This document shows positions 52,868-61,735 of a stretch of DNA of 64,000 nucleotides, in pieces. Origin of the DNA: Pedobacter caeni (GTDB lineage Bacteria; Bacteroidota; Bacteroidia; Sphingobacteriales; Sphingobacteriaceae); the NCBI RefSeq assembly GCF_900129215.1, contig NZ_FQUQ01000002.1, positions 310,001 through 374,000 on the forward strand. Direction: 5' to 3'. The position numbers were made by a program, and so were the translations under genes. Below the pieces are notes generated by a model that saw nothing but the letters and a program-made list of their open reading frames with translations, ran no database searches and was not told where the DNA came from. The stretch's first letter is position 1. Each line of letters starts with the position of its first letter.

Positions 52868-55213
52868 TTAGAACCTTACTTTTAGGGAACTTCCGTAAGT
52901 CCTTGGATTGCCGATTAATACCGGGGTAGTTGCTGCGGTTTGAGTGGCGTAAGCAAAAGAAAGATATTTTGCTTCCCCTATGTTTTTGGCCCATAAGCTC
53001 AACTCAAACTTCCTGTATTTAATGCCTGCAGAAATGTTGATCAGGCTGAAAGCATTTTGAGTCAGGTCGTTATAGTAGGTCATGTATTGCTTTCCGAAAT
53101 ATTTCCATTCAGGGATGACATAAAAACTGGTCTGGTCATTTGCATAGTAACGATAGGTGGCAGATAATGAAGAAGTGAAACTTGGAGTGAAAATCTGTTT
53201 GTTGCCAACAAAGTCCTTGTTTTCTGTCTTCGAAACAGGAAGTAGTAGTTTTTCATAACGGGTATGGACCACACCGATATTGTAGTTGACTTCCAGTCCT
53301 TTTACAGGAAGTGCTGTTAATTCAAGTTCTCCACCCTTGTTTGTCAACTCGCCGATGTTGTCTATCAGGTTTTCGGGTACAGTAAGCGTTTGTTGCTGAT
53401 CTTTCCAACGTGTGTAGAAGAGTGCAACATTGGCCCTCAGGCGTTTATCCAGCCATTCTGATTTAAAACCGATTTCATAATTGTTGGTGTATTCGGGTTT
53501 ATAGTTTAACCTGCTGGCATCAAGCGTGTAGGCATTAAATCCACCGGAACGGTAACCACGGGAATAAGTGGCATAAAGCAACAGGTCTGTTTCGGGGTTA
53601 TAGGAAATGCTCAGCTTGGGAGAAAAAGCACCATTATGACCTTTTATTTTTGCTTCAGGCTGATACATCCATGGGTTTGGGGCCTTAAAAAAGCCCTGGA
53701 TATAACTCATGTTTCTCTTTTCGTAATCATACCTCAGACCTGCTGTTAGTTCCCATTGACTACTCAAGGCATAGGAAAGGTTGGTATAGGCCGCAATACC
53801 ATAAATTTTCCGGTCGGTATCTGTCGCCGAATCGTATGGCGGAAGCGGGGCGTTTGGATCTTTTGAGGGTGGCATGTCAGGACCGGTGAGGTAAATGGTA
53901 TTGCCTTCTTTCCGATCTATAAAGCCAAATATGCCTCCTGTGAATTTTAATGCTTTCCTGCTGTCCGTTACGATTTTAAATTCCTGAGTAAGGGTGTTTT
54001 GCGGTGCTCTGGGTACCTCAAATGACATGGCATTGTAGGTGTCATAATCAATATCATAGTCTTTATAGGTATCGCTGAGATAGGTATAGCCTGTTACGGA
54101 AGACAATTCTATACCATTGGTCCGGTATAAGGCTTGCAATGAGGAGGTAACCAATTTTCTTTTCTCCAGGTTTGTTCCGTTCTGATTGATGACATAAGGG
54201 TTTTTCAGGGCTTTTTCTGCTCCTGGAACATAGGGGAAAGCTCCGGGGACATCGTTATGCTCTACCTTTGCATTGAAGGTGAAAGAAAGCTTGTCGCTGG
54301 CCAGATACTTCAGGTAGAAGTTGCCATTATAGGTTTCGGGCCTGTCGAACTTTCTGCCATCATACTGGTTGTGGAAATAGCCTTTACGTGTATCATATAA
54401 ACCTGAGATTCCTGCAAAGAGTTTATCTTTAATCAAGGGGCCGGATAAGCCAATATTGTAGCGTTGAGCGTTGTAATTGCCAATCCCTGCTTCTGCAAAA
54501 CCATGAAAATTATTGTCTGGCTTGCGGGTAATGAGGTTGATGACTCCACCGAGCCCGTTTCTTCCATAAAGTGTGCTTTGTGGACCTCTGAGTACTTCTA
54601 CACGCTCGATATCCTGCATTTGAACACTGGCAGAATAGCCATCAAACATAGGAACTCCATCTATGTAAACTCCAACTACAGGATCCTGAGAAAAGGTCAG
54701 CACGCCACGGATAGACATGATATTGAGCGAAGGAGAGCCGATGTTCATTGACATCAGATTCGGGACTGCGAGAACGAGATCCCCCATTTCCCTGATGTTT
54801 CTTTCCTGAATCTGTTTCCCGCTTAAAGCAGAAACCGCCATTGGTACCTTCTGTAAGAGGTTTTCGCGTTTTTCGGCAGTAACGGTGACTGCATCTAATT
54901 GTATCGGCTGATGTTTACAGTTGATGTCCAGCTGAGCGGTTTCTCCTGCTTTAACGGAAATTTTATAACTTTCAGTATGGTAGCCCATGTGGATGGCAAA
55001 GATGGTATAGCTTCCAGGCATAAGATTGAAAGAAAAGCGGCCGTTTTTGTCACTGCTTCGTTCCAGTTTTAATTCTTTAATTTGTATAATTGCTCCGGCA
55101 ACAGCCTGATTGTCTTCAGTATGGATGTATCCATTGATTTCTCCCCCCTTTTGGGCATTGGCCCGGGATAAACAAAAAATAAATAAGCTGAATACGAGTA
55201 CTTTTTTAATCAT
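52868..55213 (-). CDS. TonB-dependent receptor, siderophore-receptor-like
   Basis: An outer-membrane receptor of 781 residues. The signal peptide ends near SRANAQ. A carboxypeptidase-like N-terminal domain (about 22-110) precedes the plug, which has AVTVTAEKRENLLQKVPMAV, SIRGVLTFSQDPVVGVYIDG and ERVEVLRGPQSTLYGRNGLG. The barrel ends TYGSSLKVRF. The plug wording is that of iron-siderophore or related receptors of the FecA/FhuA-like group. A divergent AraC gene and downstream ABC genes suggest a regulated transport unit. Confidence 0.9.
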   Translation of the reverse strand: MIKKVLVFSLFIFCLSRANAQKGGEINGYIHTEDNQAVAGAIIQIKELKLERSSDKNGRFSFNLMPGSYTIFAIHMGYHTESYKISVKAGETAQLDINCKHQPIQLDAVTVTAEKRENLLQKVPMAVSALSGKQIQERNIREMGDLVLAVPNLMSMNIGSPSLNIMSIRGVLTFSQDPVVGVYIDGVPMFDGYSASVQMQDIERVEVLRGPQSTLYGRNGLGGVINLITRKPDNNFHGFAEAGIGNYNAQRYNIGLSGPLIKDKLFAGISGLYDTRKGYFHNQYDGRKFDRPETYNGNFYLKYLASDKLSFTFNAKVEHNDVPGAFPYVPGAEKALKNPYVINQNGTNLEKRKLVTSSLQALYRTNGIELSSVTGYTYLSDTYKDYDIDYDTYNAMSFEVPRAPQNTLTQEFKIVTDSRKALKFTGGIFGFIDRKEGNTIYLTGPDMPPSKDPNAPLPPYDSATDTDRKIYGIAAYTNLSYALSSQWELTAGLRYDYEKRNMSYIQGFFKAPNPWMYQPEAKIKGHNGAFSPKLSISYNPETDLLLYATYSRGYRSGGFNAYTLDASRLNYKPEYTNNYEIGFKSEWLDKRLRANVALFYTRWKDQQQTLTVPENLIDNIGELTNKGGELELTALPVKGLEVNYNIGVVHTRYEKLLLPVSKTENKDFVGNKQIFTPSFTSSLSATYRYYANDQTSFYVIPEWKYFGKQYMTYYNDLTQNAFSLINISAGIKYRKFELSLWAKNIGEAKYLSFAYATQTAATTPVLIGNPRTYGSSLKVRF

Positions 55214-55217
55214 ATGT

Positions 55218-55262
55218 TTTAGATTGATTCTAAATAAGTGTAGTTTTATGGCGCAAAACTAC
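55218..55262. promoter_or_regulatory. two inverted repeats between the TonB receptor and the AraC gene
   Basis: TTTAGA-5-TCTAAA (55218-55234) and GTAGTTTT-7-AAAACTAC (55240-55262) lie in the 111-base divergent spacer. On the minus strand the second contains TAGTTTTG, a -7-like box about 41 bases before the receptor start, but with no TTG at 20 bases. They are candidate AraC operators. Confidence 0.45.
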
Positions 55263-55324
55263 TTTCCTGTTCTCGTTGGGGATTACGATTTCGGGAATAA
55301 AAATGACGCTAAAAGGAATAAATT

Positions 55325-56314
55325 ATGAAGATCACATTGAATTTTTCCGACCTCCAGGATATGACAATGGAGCATGCCTTTCCAGACAACTACCACTATC
55401 TTGGTGAACCGATTGTAGAGCGGACAACCTCGCTGGAATGCTTTGGTGGAACAGGCAGCTACCGGGAGATCTTTTTTGAAGGTGTTCATATTGCATATGG
55501 GGACCTGAGGTTAAAGCAGCAGACGATCCTTAATTTTGAAAGTGATTTTGAAACCGTAGAGATGCATTTTGACCTGTCAGGAAATACGCTGACCAATATT
55601 TCTGGAAGTAATCGCATGCGTTACGAGTTCAATAGCAATCATCATAACATCATTTACGTTCCCGGGATTAAAGGAAACCTGCATTTTAATACCATGAGTA
55701 CCCAGGTGCTGGAAATAAATCTGTCGATCCCGCTGTTTAAGAAGTTCATTGCAGATACGGAGATCTTTACAAACTTTATTCAGGAGATCAATCAGCAGAA
55801 TCCTGCAATGCTGGGGCGGCACAATATGCCGATTACACCGGCAATGGTTTCTCTGATCCGCAGTATGCTGGATTGTAAGAAAGAAGGAATGTATAAAAGA
55901 ATGTACCTGGAAGCTAAGGTTGTAGAGTTGTTGCTGCTCCAACTGGAGCAGTTTGCCTTTCATGATTGCAACTCCTTTTGTTCCTTAAAACCTGCGGACA
56001 TGGAGAAAATGCACCATGCCAGGGACATTATTTTTACCAGGGCAAATGAAGTACATTCCCTGCGCCGGCTGGCACTTGAAATCGGGACCAATGAGTTTAC
56101 GCTCAAAAAAGGCTTCAAAGAAGTGTTCGGGACTACGGTATTTGGAATGTTGAGCGATCTGAAGATGGAAGAGGCAAAACGCCTGTTGTCGGAAGGAGAG
56201 AAGAGCATTTCAGAAATCAGTGAATACGCCGGCTATAAAAATTGCACGCATTTTACCACCGCCTTTAAAAAGAAATATGGAGTTACTCCGGGAAAATATA
56301 AAGTAGAACTTTAA
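55325..56314 (+). CDS. AraC-family transcriptional regulator (PchR-like)
   Basis: A 329-residue regulator. The N-terminal ~220 residues resemble the PchR-type sensor (ECFGGTGSYREIFFEGVHIAYGD), and the C-terminal AraC domain has LRRLALEIGTNEFTLKKGFKEVFG and ISEISEYAGYKNCTHFTTAFKKKYG. PchR-type regulators commonly respond to iron-siderophores and control adjacent receptors. It is divergent from the TonB receptor and probably controls receptor and ABC genes. The link to iron is inferred. Confidence 0.88.
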   Translation: MKITLNFSDLQDMTMEHAFPDNYHYLGEPIVERTTSLECFGGTGSYREIFFEGVHIAYGDLRLKQQTILNFESDFETVEMHFDLSGNTLTNISGSNRMRYEFNSNHHNIIYVPGIKGNLHFNTMSTQVLEINLSIPLFKKFIADTEIFTNFIQEINQQNPAMLGRHNMPITPAMVSLIRSMLDCKKEGMYKRMYLEAKVVELLLLQLEQFAFHDCNSFCSLKPADMEKMHHARDIIFTRANEVHSLRRLALEIGTNEFTLKKGFKEVFGTTVFGMLSDLKMEEAKRLLSEGEKSISEISEYAGYKNCTHFTTAFKKKYGVTPGKYKVEL

Positions 56315-56324
56315 CTTGTTATGG

Positions 56325-57602
56325 TCATGGTTTGCAGGAAATGATGGTAACTGAGGTTAGCTGATCATTTTTATCATAAAAATAAGATTTAAGACTACCA
56401 TCTTTTCCTGTAATGGTTACCTGTTTAAATAATTGCTGCTGATCTTTGTCTCTTCCCAGATAGATTTGCCGCTCAGGGCTTTCCCAGATGAGCTCATTTT
56501 GCGAATTCAGTGTTTTTGGATTCAGGCTATAAAAATCGGATCTGCTGTAAAGATCGTCTGTTTCGTTTTTATACTGATAAATGGTTTCTGAGCTTGTGCT
56601 GCTTTCTCTGATGAGGCGTCCGTGTTTATCAAAGATATAATCTGTATTGCTGCTTGAAGTAGGGTCAGCTCCTCTGGAAAATCTCCTGACACATTGTTTC
56701 TGGTCGTTGAAGTAAAAGGTTTCAAAACTATAAGGCTGGCCGTTTTCAATTTGTACGGTATGATACCTGTCTTTTTCGTAAACAAACTGAGTGATTGAGC
56801 TGGTTGACCCATCGCTGGATACCAGTTTCCTGATCAGGCCTGAGTTGTCTATGCTGTATTTTAGGCTATAACTCAATTTTCCTTCATAAAAATGGTTCAT
56901 TTCCAATACCTGATTTTTATCGTTATAGCGGTATGTACTATGGTTAGGCATCTTCTCTTTCATCAGGCTATCCTTGAACATCTCTGTAATTCTTTCCGGA
57001 CAATTGCATTGGATATATTTTTTGGACTGGCTTAAATAATGGATCGTATTGGCGTTTTTAATCAGTTGAGCTGCATAATTCCCGTCGGGTAGGAATTTTG
57101 ATGCCAGAATCTGTTTTATTTCTTCCTGTAAACCGATGCTGTTTTTGCGATCCAGCGTTTTCGGAACGAGGTCATCAGCAGAGCTGATGTTCAGGTAGGT
57201 TTTTATTGTTTTCATATACTGGTCTGGTTGAGTCACCAGAATTGGCTGATCTTTTCCATTTGAGATCAGCATTCCGTAGGCTTTTTTTGTATTGGGACGA
57301 TAAAAGAAAAACGGTCCTGATTGATTGTGATAAGCTACGACTTTCTGTTCATCAATGTTGAATATTGGTAAGCTGGAGTAGACCGCCCCAAAATAAGCGT
57401 GTACTTCTTTACGGTGCTTTTTGTGTTTCTGATATTTACTGCTGCCATCATCTGATCCGAAAAATATCAGACTATTTACGGGCTCAGAAAAACTGATGGC
57501 CGCTGTTTCCTTTGGAGGCATCTTTTTGAGAAATAACTTTTGAGAAAAGGACTGAGTGGAAAACAGGTTTAATAACAAGCAGCAAAAAAGTATTCTTAAC
57601 AT
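56325..57602 (-). CDS. secreted protein of unknown function, 425 residues
   Basis: Signal peptide clear (MLRILFCCLLLNLFSTQSFS, cleavage near QK). I do not recognise a defined family. The C-terminal half has repeated Tyr/Asp/Lys-rich strands with YRYNDKNQVLEMNHFYEGK, YIFDKHGRLIRESS and YFYDKNDQLTSVTI, which recall the YD/RHS-like short repeats of secreted proteins. The N-terminal half is mixed alpha/beta. Two cysteines (near positions 197 and 199, QCNC) stand close together. It converges on the AraC gene, 10 bases apart. Confidence 0.65.
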   Translation of the reverse strand: MLRILFCCLLLNLFSTQSFSQKLFLKKMPPKETAAISFSEPVNSLIFFGSDDGSSKYQKHKKHRKEVHAYFGAVYSSLPIFNIDEQKVVAYHNQSGPFFFYRPNTKKAYGMLISNGKDQPILVTQPDQYMKTIKTYLNISSADDLVPKTLDRKNSIGLQEEIKQILASKFLPDGNYAAQLIKNANTIHYLSQSKKYIQCNCPERITEMFKDSLMKEKMPNHSTYRYNDKNQVLEMNHFYEGKLSYSLKYSIDNSGLIRKLVSSDGSTSSITQFVYEKDRYHTVQIENGQPYSFETFYFNDQKQCVRRFSRGADPTSSSNTDYIFDKHGRLIRESSTSSETIYQYKNETDDLYSRSDFYSLNPKTLNSQNELIWESPERQIYLGRDKDQQQLFKQVTITGKDGSLKSYFYDKNDQLTSVTIISCKP

Positions 57603-57750
57603 CTGATCTGAATTTTGGTTGCGGATTTTAAATTACAATCTATTTTTTAGGTTTTCCGGGGCATTTTAATATCCGTCTGTAATCAGGGATTGTTTGTGGA
57701 GAACCGGTTATTATTCGAATAAGTCTGAAGTCTATGCCAGACCTGAAAAT

Positions 57751-57788
57751 AAAGAAGCAGGATCTTTTTTAAAAGATCCTGCTTCTTT
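57751..57788. terminator. strong bidirectional terminator before the secreted-protein gene
   Basis: Perfect 18-base inverted repeat (AAAGAAGCAGGATCTTTT and complement) with a 2-base centre. It ends the leftward MazG-like gene, whose stop lies at 57835. Confidence 0.85.
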
Positions 57789-57834
57789 ATCAAGGTTTGA
57801 TCAGAAAGTTTTTGGTTTCCTGCCTGAACGGTTT

Positions 57835-58302
57835 TTAATAAATGATGCTTTTAAGATCCGCCGGAGAATAATTAATAGACTTTAAGGTCTTATCGTCATT
57901 GGATCTGTAGACCAGGAATAAGGAATCTTCTTCTTTATGATAAGCATTACATTGATGATTGTTCCTGTAATGTTGGATCGTCTCATTCGCCTCTTCTTCC
58001 GATTTGCAGGCCTTGCTCATGTTTGAACGGTGAACCTCATCAAAAAGTGCTTTAAATTTATCTGCCAGTCCGAATTCTAAAATGGCTCCTGATAACACAT
58101 ATTGCAGGTCACATAAGGCATCTGCGATTTCAACCAGGTTATTTTCTTCAACCGCCTGTTTCAATTCATTCAACTCTTCAGCGAGAAGAGAAACCCTTAG
58201 GTTGCATCTTTCTTTAGCAGGGATACCGGGAACATCTTTAATCGGATGTTTAAATGTTTTATGAAATTCTGCTACCTGATTTAGTGAATTGCTCTCTTGC
58301 AT
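57835..58302 (-). CDS. MazG-like nucleoside triphosphate pyrophosphohydrolase
   Basis: A 155-residue protein of the all-alpha NTP pyrophosphatase group. The metal-binding motif is LLAEELNELKQAVEENNLVEIADALCDLQYVL (ExxE followed by ExxxD pattern, about residues 41-72). Members remove non-canonical or excess nucleotides, for example in the dUTPase/HisE-like families. It is near an HD phosphohydrolase on the same strand, 97 bases away. The exact substrate is unknown. Confidence 0.82.
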   Translation of the reverse strand: MQESNSLNQVAEFHKTFKHPIKDVPGIPAKERCNLRVSLLAEELNELKQAVEENNLVEIADALCDLQYVLSGAILEFGLADKFKALFDEVHRSNMSKACKSEEEANETIQHYRNNHQCNAYHKEEDSLFLVYRSNDDKTLKSINYSPADLKSIIY

Positions 58303-58338
58303 GTGTTTTTAATTTAAGATTTTACTCAATATTTCTGT

Positions 58339-58346
58339 CAAAAATA
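58339..58346 (-). promoter_or_regulatory. -7 promoter element of the MazG-like gene
   Basis: TATTTTTG on the minus strand fits TAnnTTTG, 36 bases before the start codon. No TTG is found at the usual spacing. Confidence 0.4.
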
Positions 58347-58399
58347 ATATTTTCAAAGAATATATCAGGACCTGGGATGGGTGGATTTATAAGGGATTG

Positions 58400-58993
58400 T
58401 TAACTCTTCTTTAATATTCCCTTCTCAATGCTTTCTTCGAAAAGTACCTGTGTGTGATTCCATAGTATCTGGGAGCCACGCTGAATCCCGCTGGATTTCT
58501 TAATGACGGTTTCGTACTTTACATCGTATTCTGCCCAGGTGCCTCCCTCGTTGGATACATTTTGAAGGATCGGTTCCAGTCTGTCCATTGATTTGGCAAA
58601 CCGGGCTTCAGCGGTTTCTCCTGCTTCGAATTCTTCCCAGACTGAAATAAATTCTTCTTTCTGTTGATCTGGTAAAAGGCCGAAAATTCTTTCGGCAGCA
58701 ATTCTTTCTGCTTCAGTATTGGTATGATTTGCCGTGGTATCATATAAAAAGACATCTCCCGAATCAATTTCTACAATGTCATGGATGAGCAGCATTTTTA
58801 CGACTTTCTGAATGTCTACTTTTTCGTTGGCATGTTCGGCCAGGACCATGGCCATCATGGCGAGATGCCAGCTATGCTCTGCATCGTTTTCGTTCCGCTG
58901 ACTGTTAAAAAGGCGGGTTTTGCGTTGAATGTACTTGAGTTTGTCGATTTCGTGGATGAAGGCCAGTTGTTTGGCCAGGTGCTCTAAATTCAT
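58400..58993 (-). CDS. HD-domain phosphohydrolase (YfbR-like)
   Basis: A 197-residue metal-dependent HD protein. The metal ligands are seen in NENDAEHSWHLAMMA (His) and LLIHDIVEIDSGD (HD). The family includes 5'-deoxynucleotidases such as YfbR and related nucleotide phosphatases. I start at ATG 58993 (MNLEHLAKQLA); a longer start adds unlike residues. Together with the MazG-like gene it suggests nucleotide-pool clean-up. Confidence 0.88.
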   Translation of the reverse strand: MNLEHLAKQLAFIHEIDKLKYIQRKTRLFNSQRNENDAEHSWHLAMMAMVLAEHANEKVDIQKVVKMLLIHDIVEIDSGDVFLYDTTANHTNTEAERIAAERIFGLLPDQQKEEFISVWEEFEAGETAEARFAKSMDRLEPILQNVSNEGGTWAEYDVKYETVIKKSSGIQRGSQILWNHTQVLFEESIEKGILKKS

Positions 58994-59020
58994 GTGATTA
59001 CATTTGATGTTTAAGCATTG

Positions 59021-59028
59021 CAAAAGTA
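59021..59028 (-). promoter_or_regulatory. -7 promoter element of the HD-domain gene
   Basis: TACTTTTG on the minus strand fits TAnnTTTG, 27 bases before the start codon. The TTG partner is not seen at 20 bases. Confidence 0.4.
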
Positions 59029-59080
59029 GTATTTTATATGGTAAGAAGGCCCTCTCCGGAGTGCCATTTCTGATAGAAAC

Positions 59081-59111
59081 TTGGTTTATTGCTTATTTTT
59101 TCTTACCTTTG
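59081..59111 (+). promoter_or_regulatory. promoter of the porin-betaine operon
   Basis: TTG (59081-59083), 20 bases, TACCTTTG (59104-59111): an exact match to the Bacteroidota consensus. Transcription should start near 59118, giving an untranslated leader of about 177 bases. The leader holds a small hairpin (AGGGA / TCCCT) near 59203-59218 but no riboswitch that I recognise. Confidence 0.8.
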
Positions 59112-59294
59112 CATTGTTTTTAATTTAAACCTTTGCTGTTCTTACGCCATCTGCGCGTTATTTTCTTTTTAAGAAAACAGCACAATATCTGTTTAAATGC
59201 CTAAGGGAATTGACTCCCTGGAATTCATTATAATGTTTTATTTAAAGCATTTTATTACAAGCAGCAATTAAGCGGGCCTGTATTAAACTTTATT

Positions 59295-60470
59295 ATGGTA
59301 AAATTCACACAGCTTATAGGCTGTTTAGTGCTATTTATAGTTGTCCCATTAGCCACAACTTTAGCCCAGGATACGGTAAGAACAATACCCGACACAGTGT
59401 CGGTCCCCATACGGTCAGACCAACCCAGCCTCAGGATCGGAGGTGCATTGCGGTTCAACTATAACCTCTCTTCCTGGAAGAAAGAGCAGGTAAAAAGAGG
59501 AGGAGATTTCGGACTCGATATGTTCCGGGTCAATGCAGACGCCTCGTATAAAAAACTTGATTTTCATGCAGAATATCGGTTTTATGCCAAATCCTCAGGA
59601 GGAAGCTTTTTAAAGGACGGTTATTTAACCTATCATTTCAACGACAGTACCAATCTGGCCATCGGACTCGTTCAGAATCCCTTCGGTAATACCACTTATA
59701 ACTCTCACAACTGGTTTTTTAACCTGCCTTATTACCTCGGCTTTGAAGATAAAGCCTCCATGGGAATAAGGTTTCACCAACACAGCAAACGATGGTCTTA
59801 TGATCTTGCCTTCTTCAAAAATGCAATGGAGCTGGATTTTGGCGATAAAACGGAAATTGATCCTTCCAGATATTCCTACGATGTTGCCGGCAGAAACAAA
59901 GAAGTAAATCAGGGAAACCTGAAAACAGAATACCTGCTGTCGGACAATAAACGCATTGGCATCTCCGGAATGCTTGGAGGAGTATATAACATTCCTACAG
60001 GGCAAATGGGTTCAAGATGGGCCGCGGCGATACATACAGACCTCAACTTTGGGAAACTGAATGTGAAACTTCAGTCGATGTATTACCAATATCATTTGGC
60101 GGATTCCGCACAGTATAAAGATGTACTCAGCCTTGCTGCTTATGGGTCGGCGTATGAAGTAGCCACTAAAGCCTGGTTGCATACCGCATCTTTTGCCTAT
60201 ACGGTACCTTTAAAATTGGGTCCGGTGACAGGGGTTACCTTTTATGAAAACTATTCTTACATGAGTAAGCCACAGGCCGGATATACCGATTCCCAAATGA
60301 ATGTATTGGGTGGAATGGTCACTGCCGGCAATCTGGTGACTTATATAGACTGGGCAGCAGGGAACAATCAACCCTGGTTAGGCCCGGAATGGCAAAATGG
60401 ATTGTCCTCGGGCAATGCAGACTCAAAATGGCATAGCCGGTTTAACATCAATATCGGCTATTATTTCTAA
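59295..60470 (+). CDS. outer-membrane porin-like protein
   Basis: A 391-residue exported beta-barrel protein. The signal peptide ends near TLAQD (about residue 25). The body has alternating hydrophobic strands (GALRFNYNLSSWKKE, LDFHAEYRFYAKSSGGSF, RFNINIGYYF at the end), and resembles the OprO/P-type porin group of Bacteroidota. A terminal aromatic residue marks the barrel. It precedes the betaine transporter by 25 bases and shares its promoter, so it probably lets osmoprotectants cross the outer membrane. Confidence 0.78.
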   Translation: MVKFTQLIGCLVLFIVVPLATTLAQDTVRTIPDTVSVPIRSDQPSLRIGGALRFNYNLSSWKKEQVKRGGDFGLDMFRVNADASYKKLDFHAEYRFYAKSSGGSFLKDGYLTYHFNDSTNLAIGLVQNPFGNTTYNSHNWFFNLPYYLGFEDKASMGIRFHQHSKRWSYDLAFFKNAMELDFGDKTEIDPSRYSYDVAGRNKEVNQGNLKTEYLLSDNKRIGISGMLGGVYNIPTGQMGSRWAAAIHTDLNFGKLNVKLQSMYYQYHLADSAQYKDVLSLAAYGSAYEVATKAWLHTASFAYTVPLKLGPVTGVTFYENYSYMSKPQAGYTDSQMNVLGGMVTAGNLVTYIDWAAGNNQPWLGPEWQNGLSSGNADSKWHSRFNINIGYYF

Positions 60471-60487
60471 CATCTAACATCTAACAT
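60467..60487 (+). repeat. tandem heptamer, three copies of CTAACAT
   Basis: Three exact copies of a 7-base unit that begins in the porin stop codon and fills the spacer to proV. Such repeats can slip in replication, but here a change would only alter spacing, not the frame. Confidence 0.9.
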
Positions 60488-60495
60488 ATAAAGAC

Positions 60496-61734
60496 ATGTC
60501 TAAACTTAAGATAGAAGACCTCACACTCATATTCGGAAAGGAAAAAGAGGAGGCACTTTCATTATTGAAGCAAGGGAAAACCAAAGCGGAGATCCTTAAA
60601 GAAACAGGCTGTACTGTAGCAGTAAAAAATGCCAGTTTTGATATTGAACAAGGAGAATTCTTTGTGATCATGGGATTATCAGGAAGTGGTAAGTCCAGCT
60701 TATTACGTTGCCTGAACCGATTAATAGAGCCAACATCAGGAAATGTGATCTTAAATCAACGGAACATCACAAGTTTGGGAGATAAAGAGTTACAGGAAGT
60801 CCGCCGTAAAGAAATGGCCATGGTATTCCAGAATTTCGGACTCTTGCCTCACCGTACGGTGCTTGAAAATGTGGCTTTCGGACTGGAATTGCAGGATATC
60901 CCTCAAAAGGAACGTGAAGAAAAGGCAAAAACTGTGATCGATCTGGTCAGCCTGAATGGATATGAAAATCAACACACGGGCGAACTGTCTGGAGGAATGC
61001 AACAGCGTGTAGGCCTGGCAAGGGCATTGGCAAATGACCCGGAAATTCTGTTAATGGATGAGGCTTTTTCAGCACTGGATCCCTTAATCCGCACGCAAAT
61101 GCAGGACGAGCTGATTGAATTGCAGGAAAAAATGCACCGGACTATTGTTTTTATTACACATGATCTCGATGAGGCCATTCGTCTTGGAGATCGCATAGCA
61201 ATCATGAAAGATGGAGAAGTGATACAAATAGGGACCCCTGAAGATATATTAACGAACCCGGCAACGGATTATGTGTCTTCATTTGTAGAGAAGGTAGACC
61301 GTAAGTCGATCATTACAGCGGCCAGTCTGATGTTTGAAAAGCCAACGGTAGCTATTCTGCGAAAAGATGGGGTGGAAGGAAGCTTGCGCAAGATGCGTTC
61401 TTCCGGACTTACCTCTTTACCGGCGGTTTCGGTGGATAAACATTTTCTGGGTTTTGTATACCTGAAAGATATCCTCGAACTGAAAGCCAAAGGAGAACAT
61501 ACCATCGAAAAGGCCATCATTAAAGATATTCCAGTGGCTTATCCGGAAACGACCGTAGAACAGATGCTCCCTTTCATTGCAGAAAATGGAAGAGCAGTTC
61601 CGATTGTGGATATCGAGACAAACAAATTGATCGGGATCGTTGCGCAGACTTCTTTACTGATCGAAACTACAGGAGCGAGCTGGGAAAATGTTACAGGAAA
61701 CACAATTGATAACCTTCAAAAAGAAATAATATAG
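60496..61734 (+). CDS. proV: glycine betaine/proline ABC transporter ATP-binding protein
   Basis: The ATPase of a quaternary-amine importer, 412 residues. Walker A is MGLSGSGKSSLLRCL (about 58-72), signature LSGGMQQRVGLARALAND, Walker B ILLMDEAFSALDP. The N-terminal arm (LIFGKEKEEALSLLKQGKTK) is typical of ProV/OpuAA. The C-terminal tail (about 290-400) holds two CBS-like modules, which in OpuA sense ionic strength. It is 25 bases after the porin gene and abuts proW. Confidence 0.94.
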   Translation: MSKLKIEDLTLIFGKEKEEALSLLKQGKTKAEILKETGCTVAVKNASFDIEQGEFFVIMGLSGSGKSSLLRCLNRLIEPTSGNVILNQRNITSLGDKELQEVRRKEMAMVFQNFGLLPHRTVLENVAFGLELQDIPQKEREEKAKTVIDLVSLNGYENQHTGELSGGMQQRVGLARALANDPEILLMDEAFSALDPLIRTQMQDELIELQEKMHRTIVFITHDLDEAIRLGDRIAIMKDGEVIQIGTPEDILTNPATDYVSSFVEKVDRKSIITAASLMFEKPTVAILRKDGVEGSLRKMRSSGLTSLPAVSVDKHFLGFVYLKDILELKAKGEHTIEKAIIKDIPVAYPETTVEQMLPFIAENGRAVPIVDIETNKLIGIVAQTSLLIETTGASWENVTGNTIDNLQKEII

Positions 61735-61735
61735 T

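Noticed and set aside
57694-57885. A 63-residue frame on the plus strand
   Set aside because: It spans the strong bidirectional terminator and overlaps the 3' end of the MazG-like gene.
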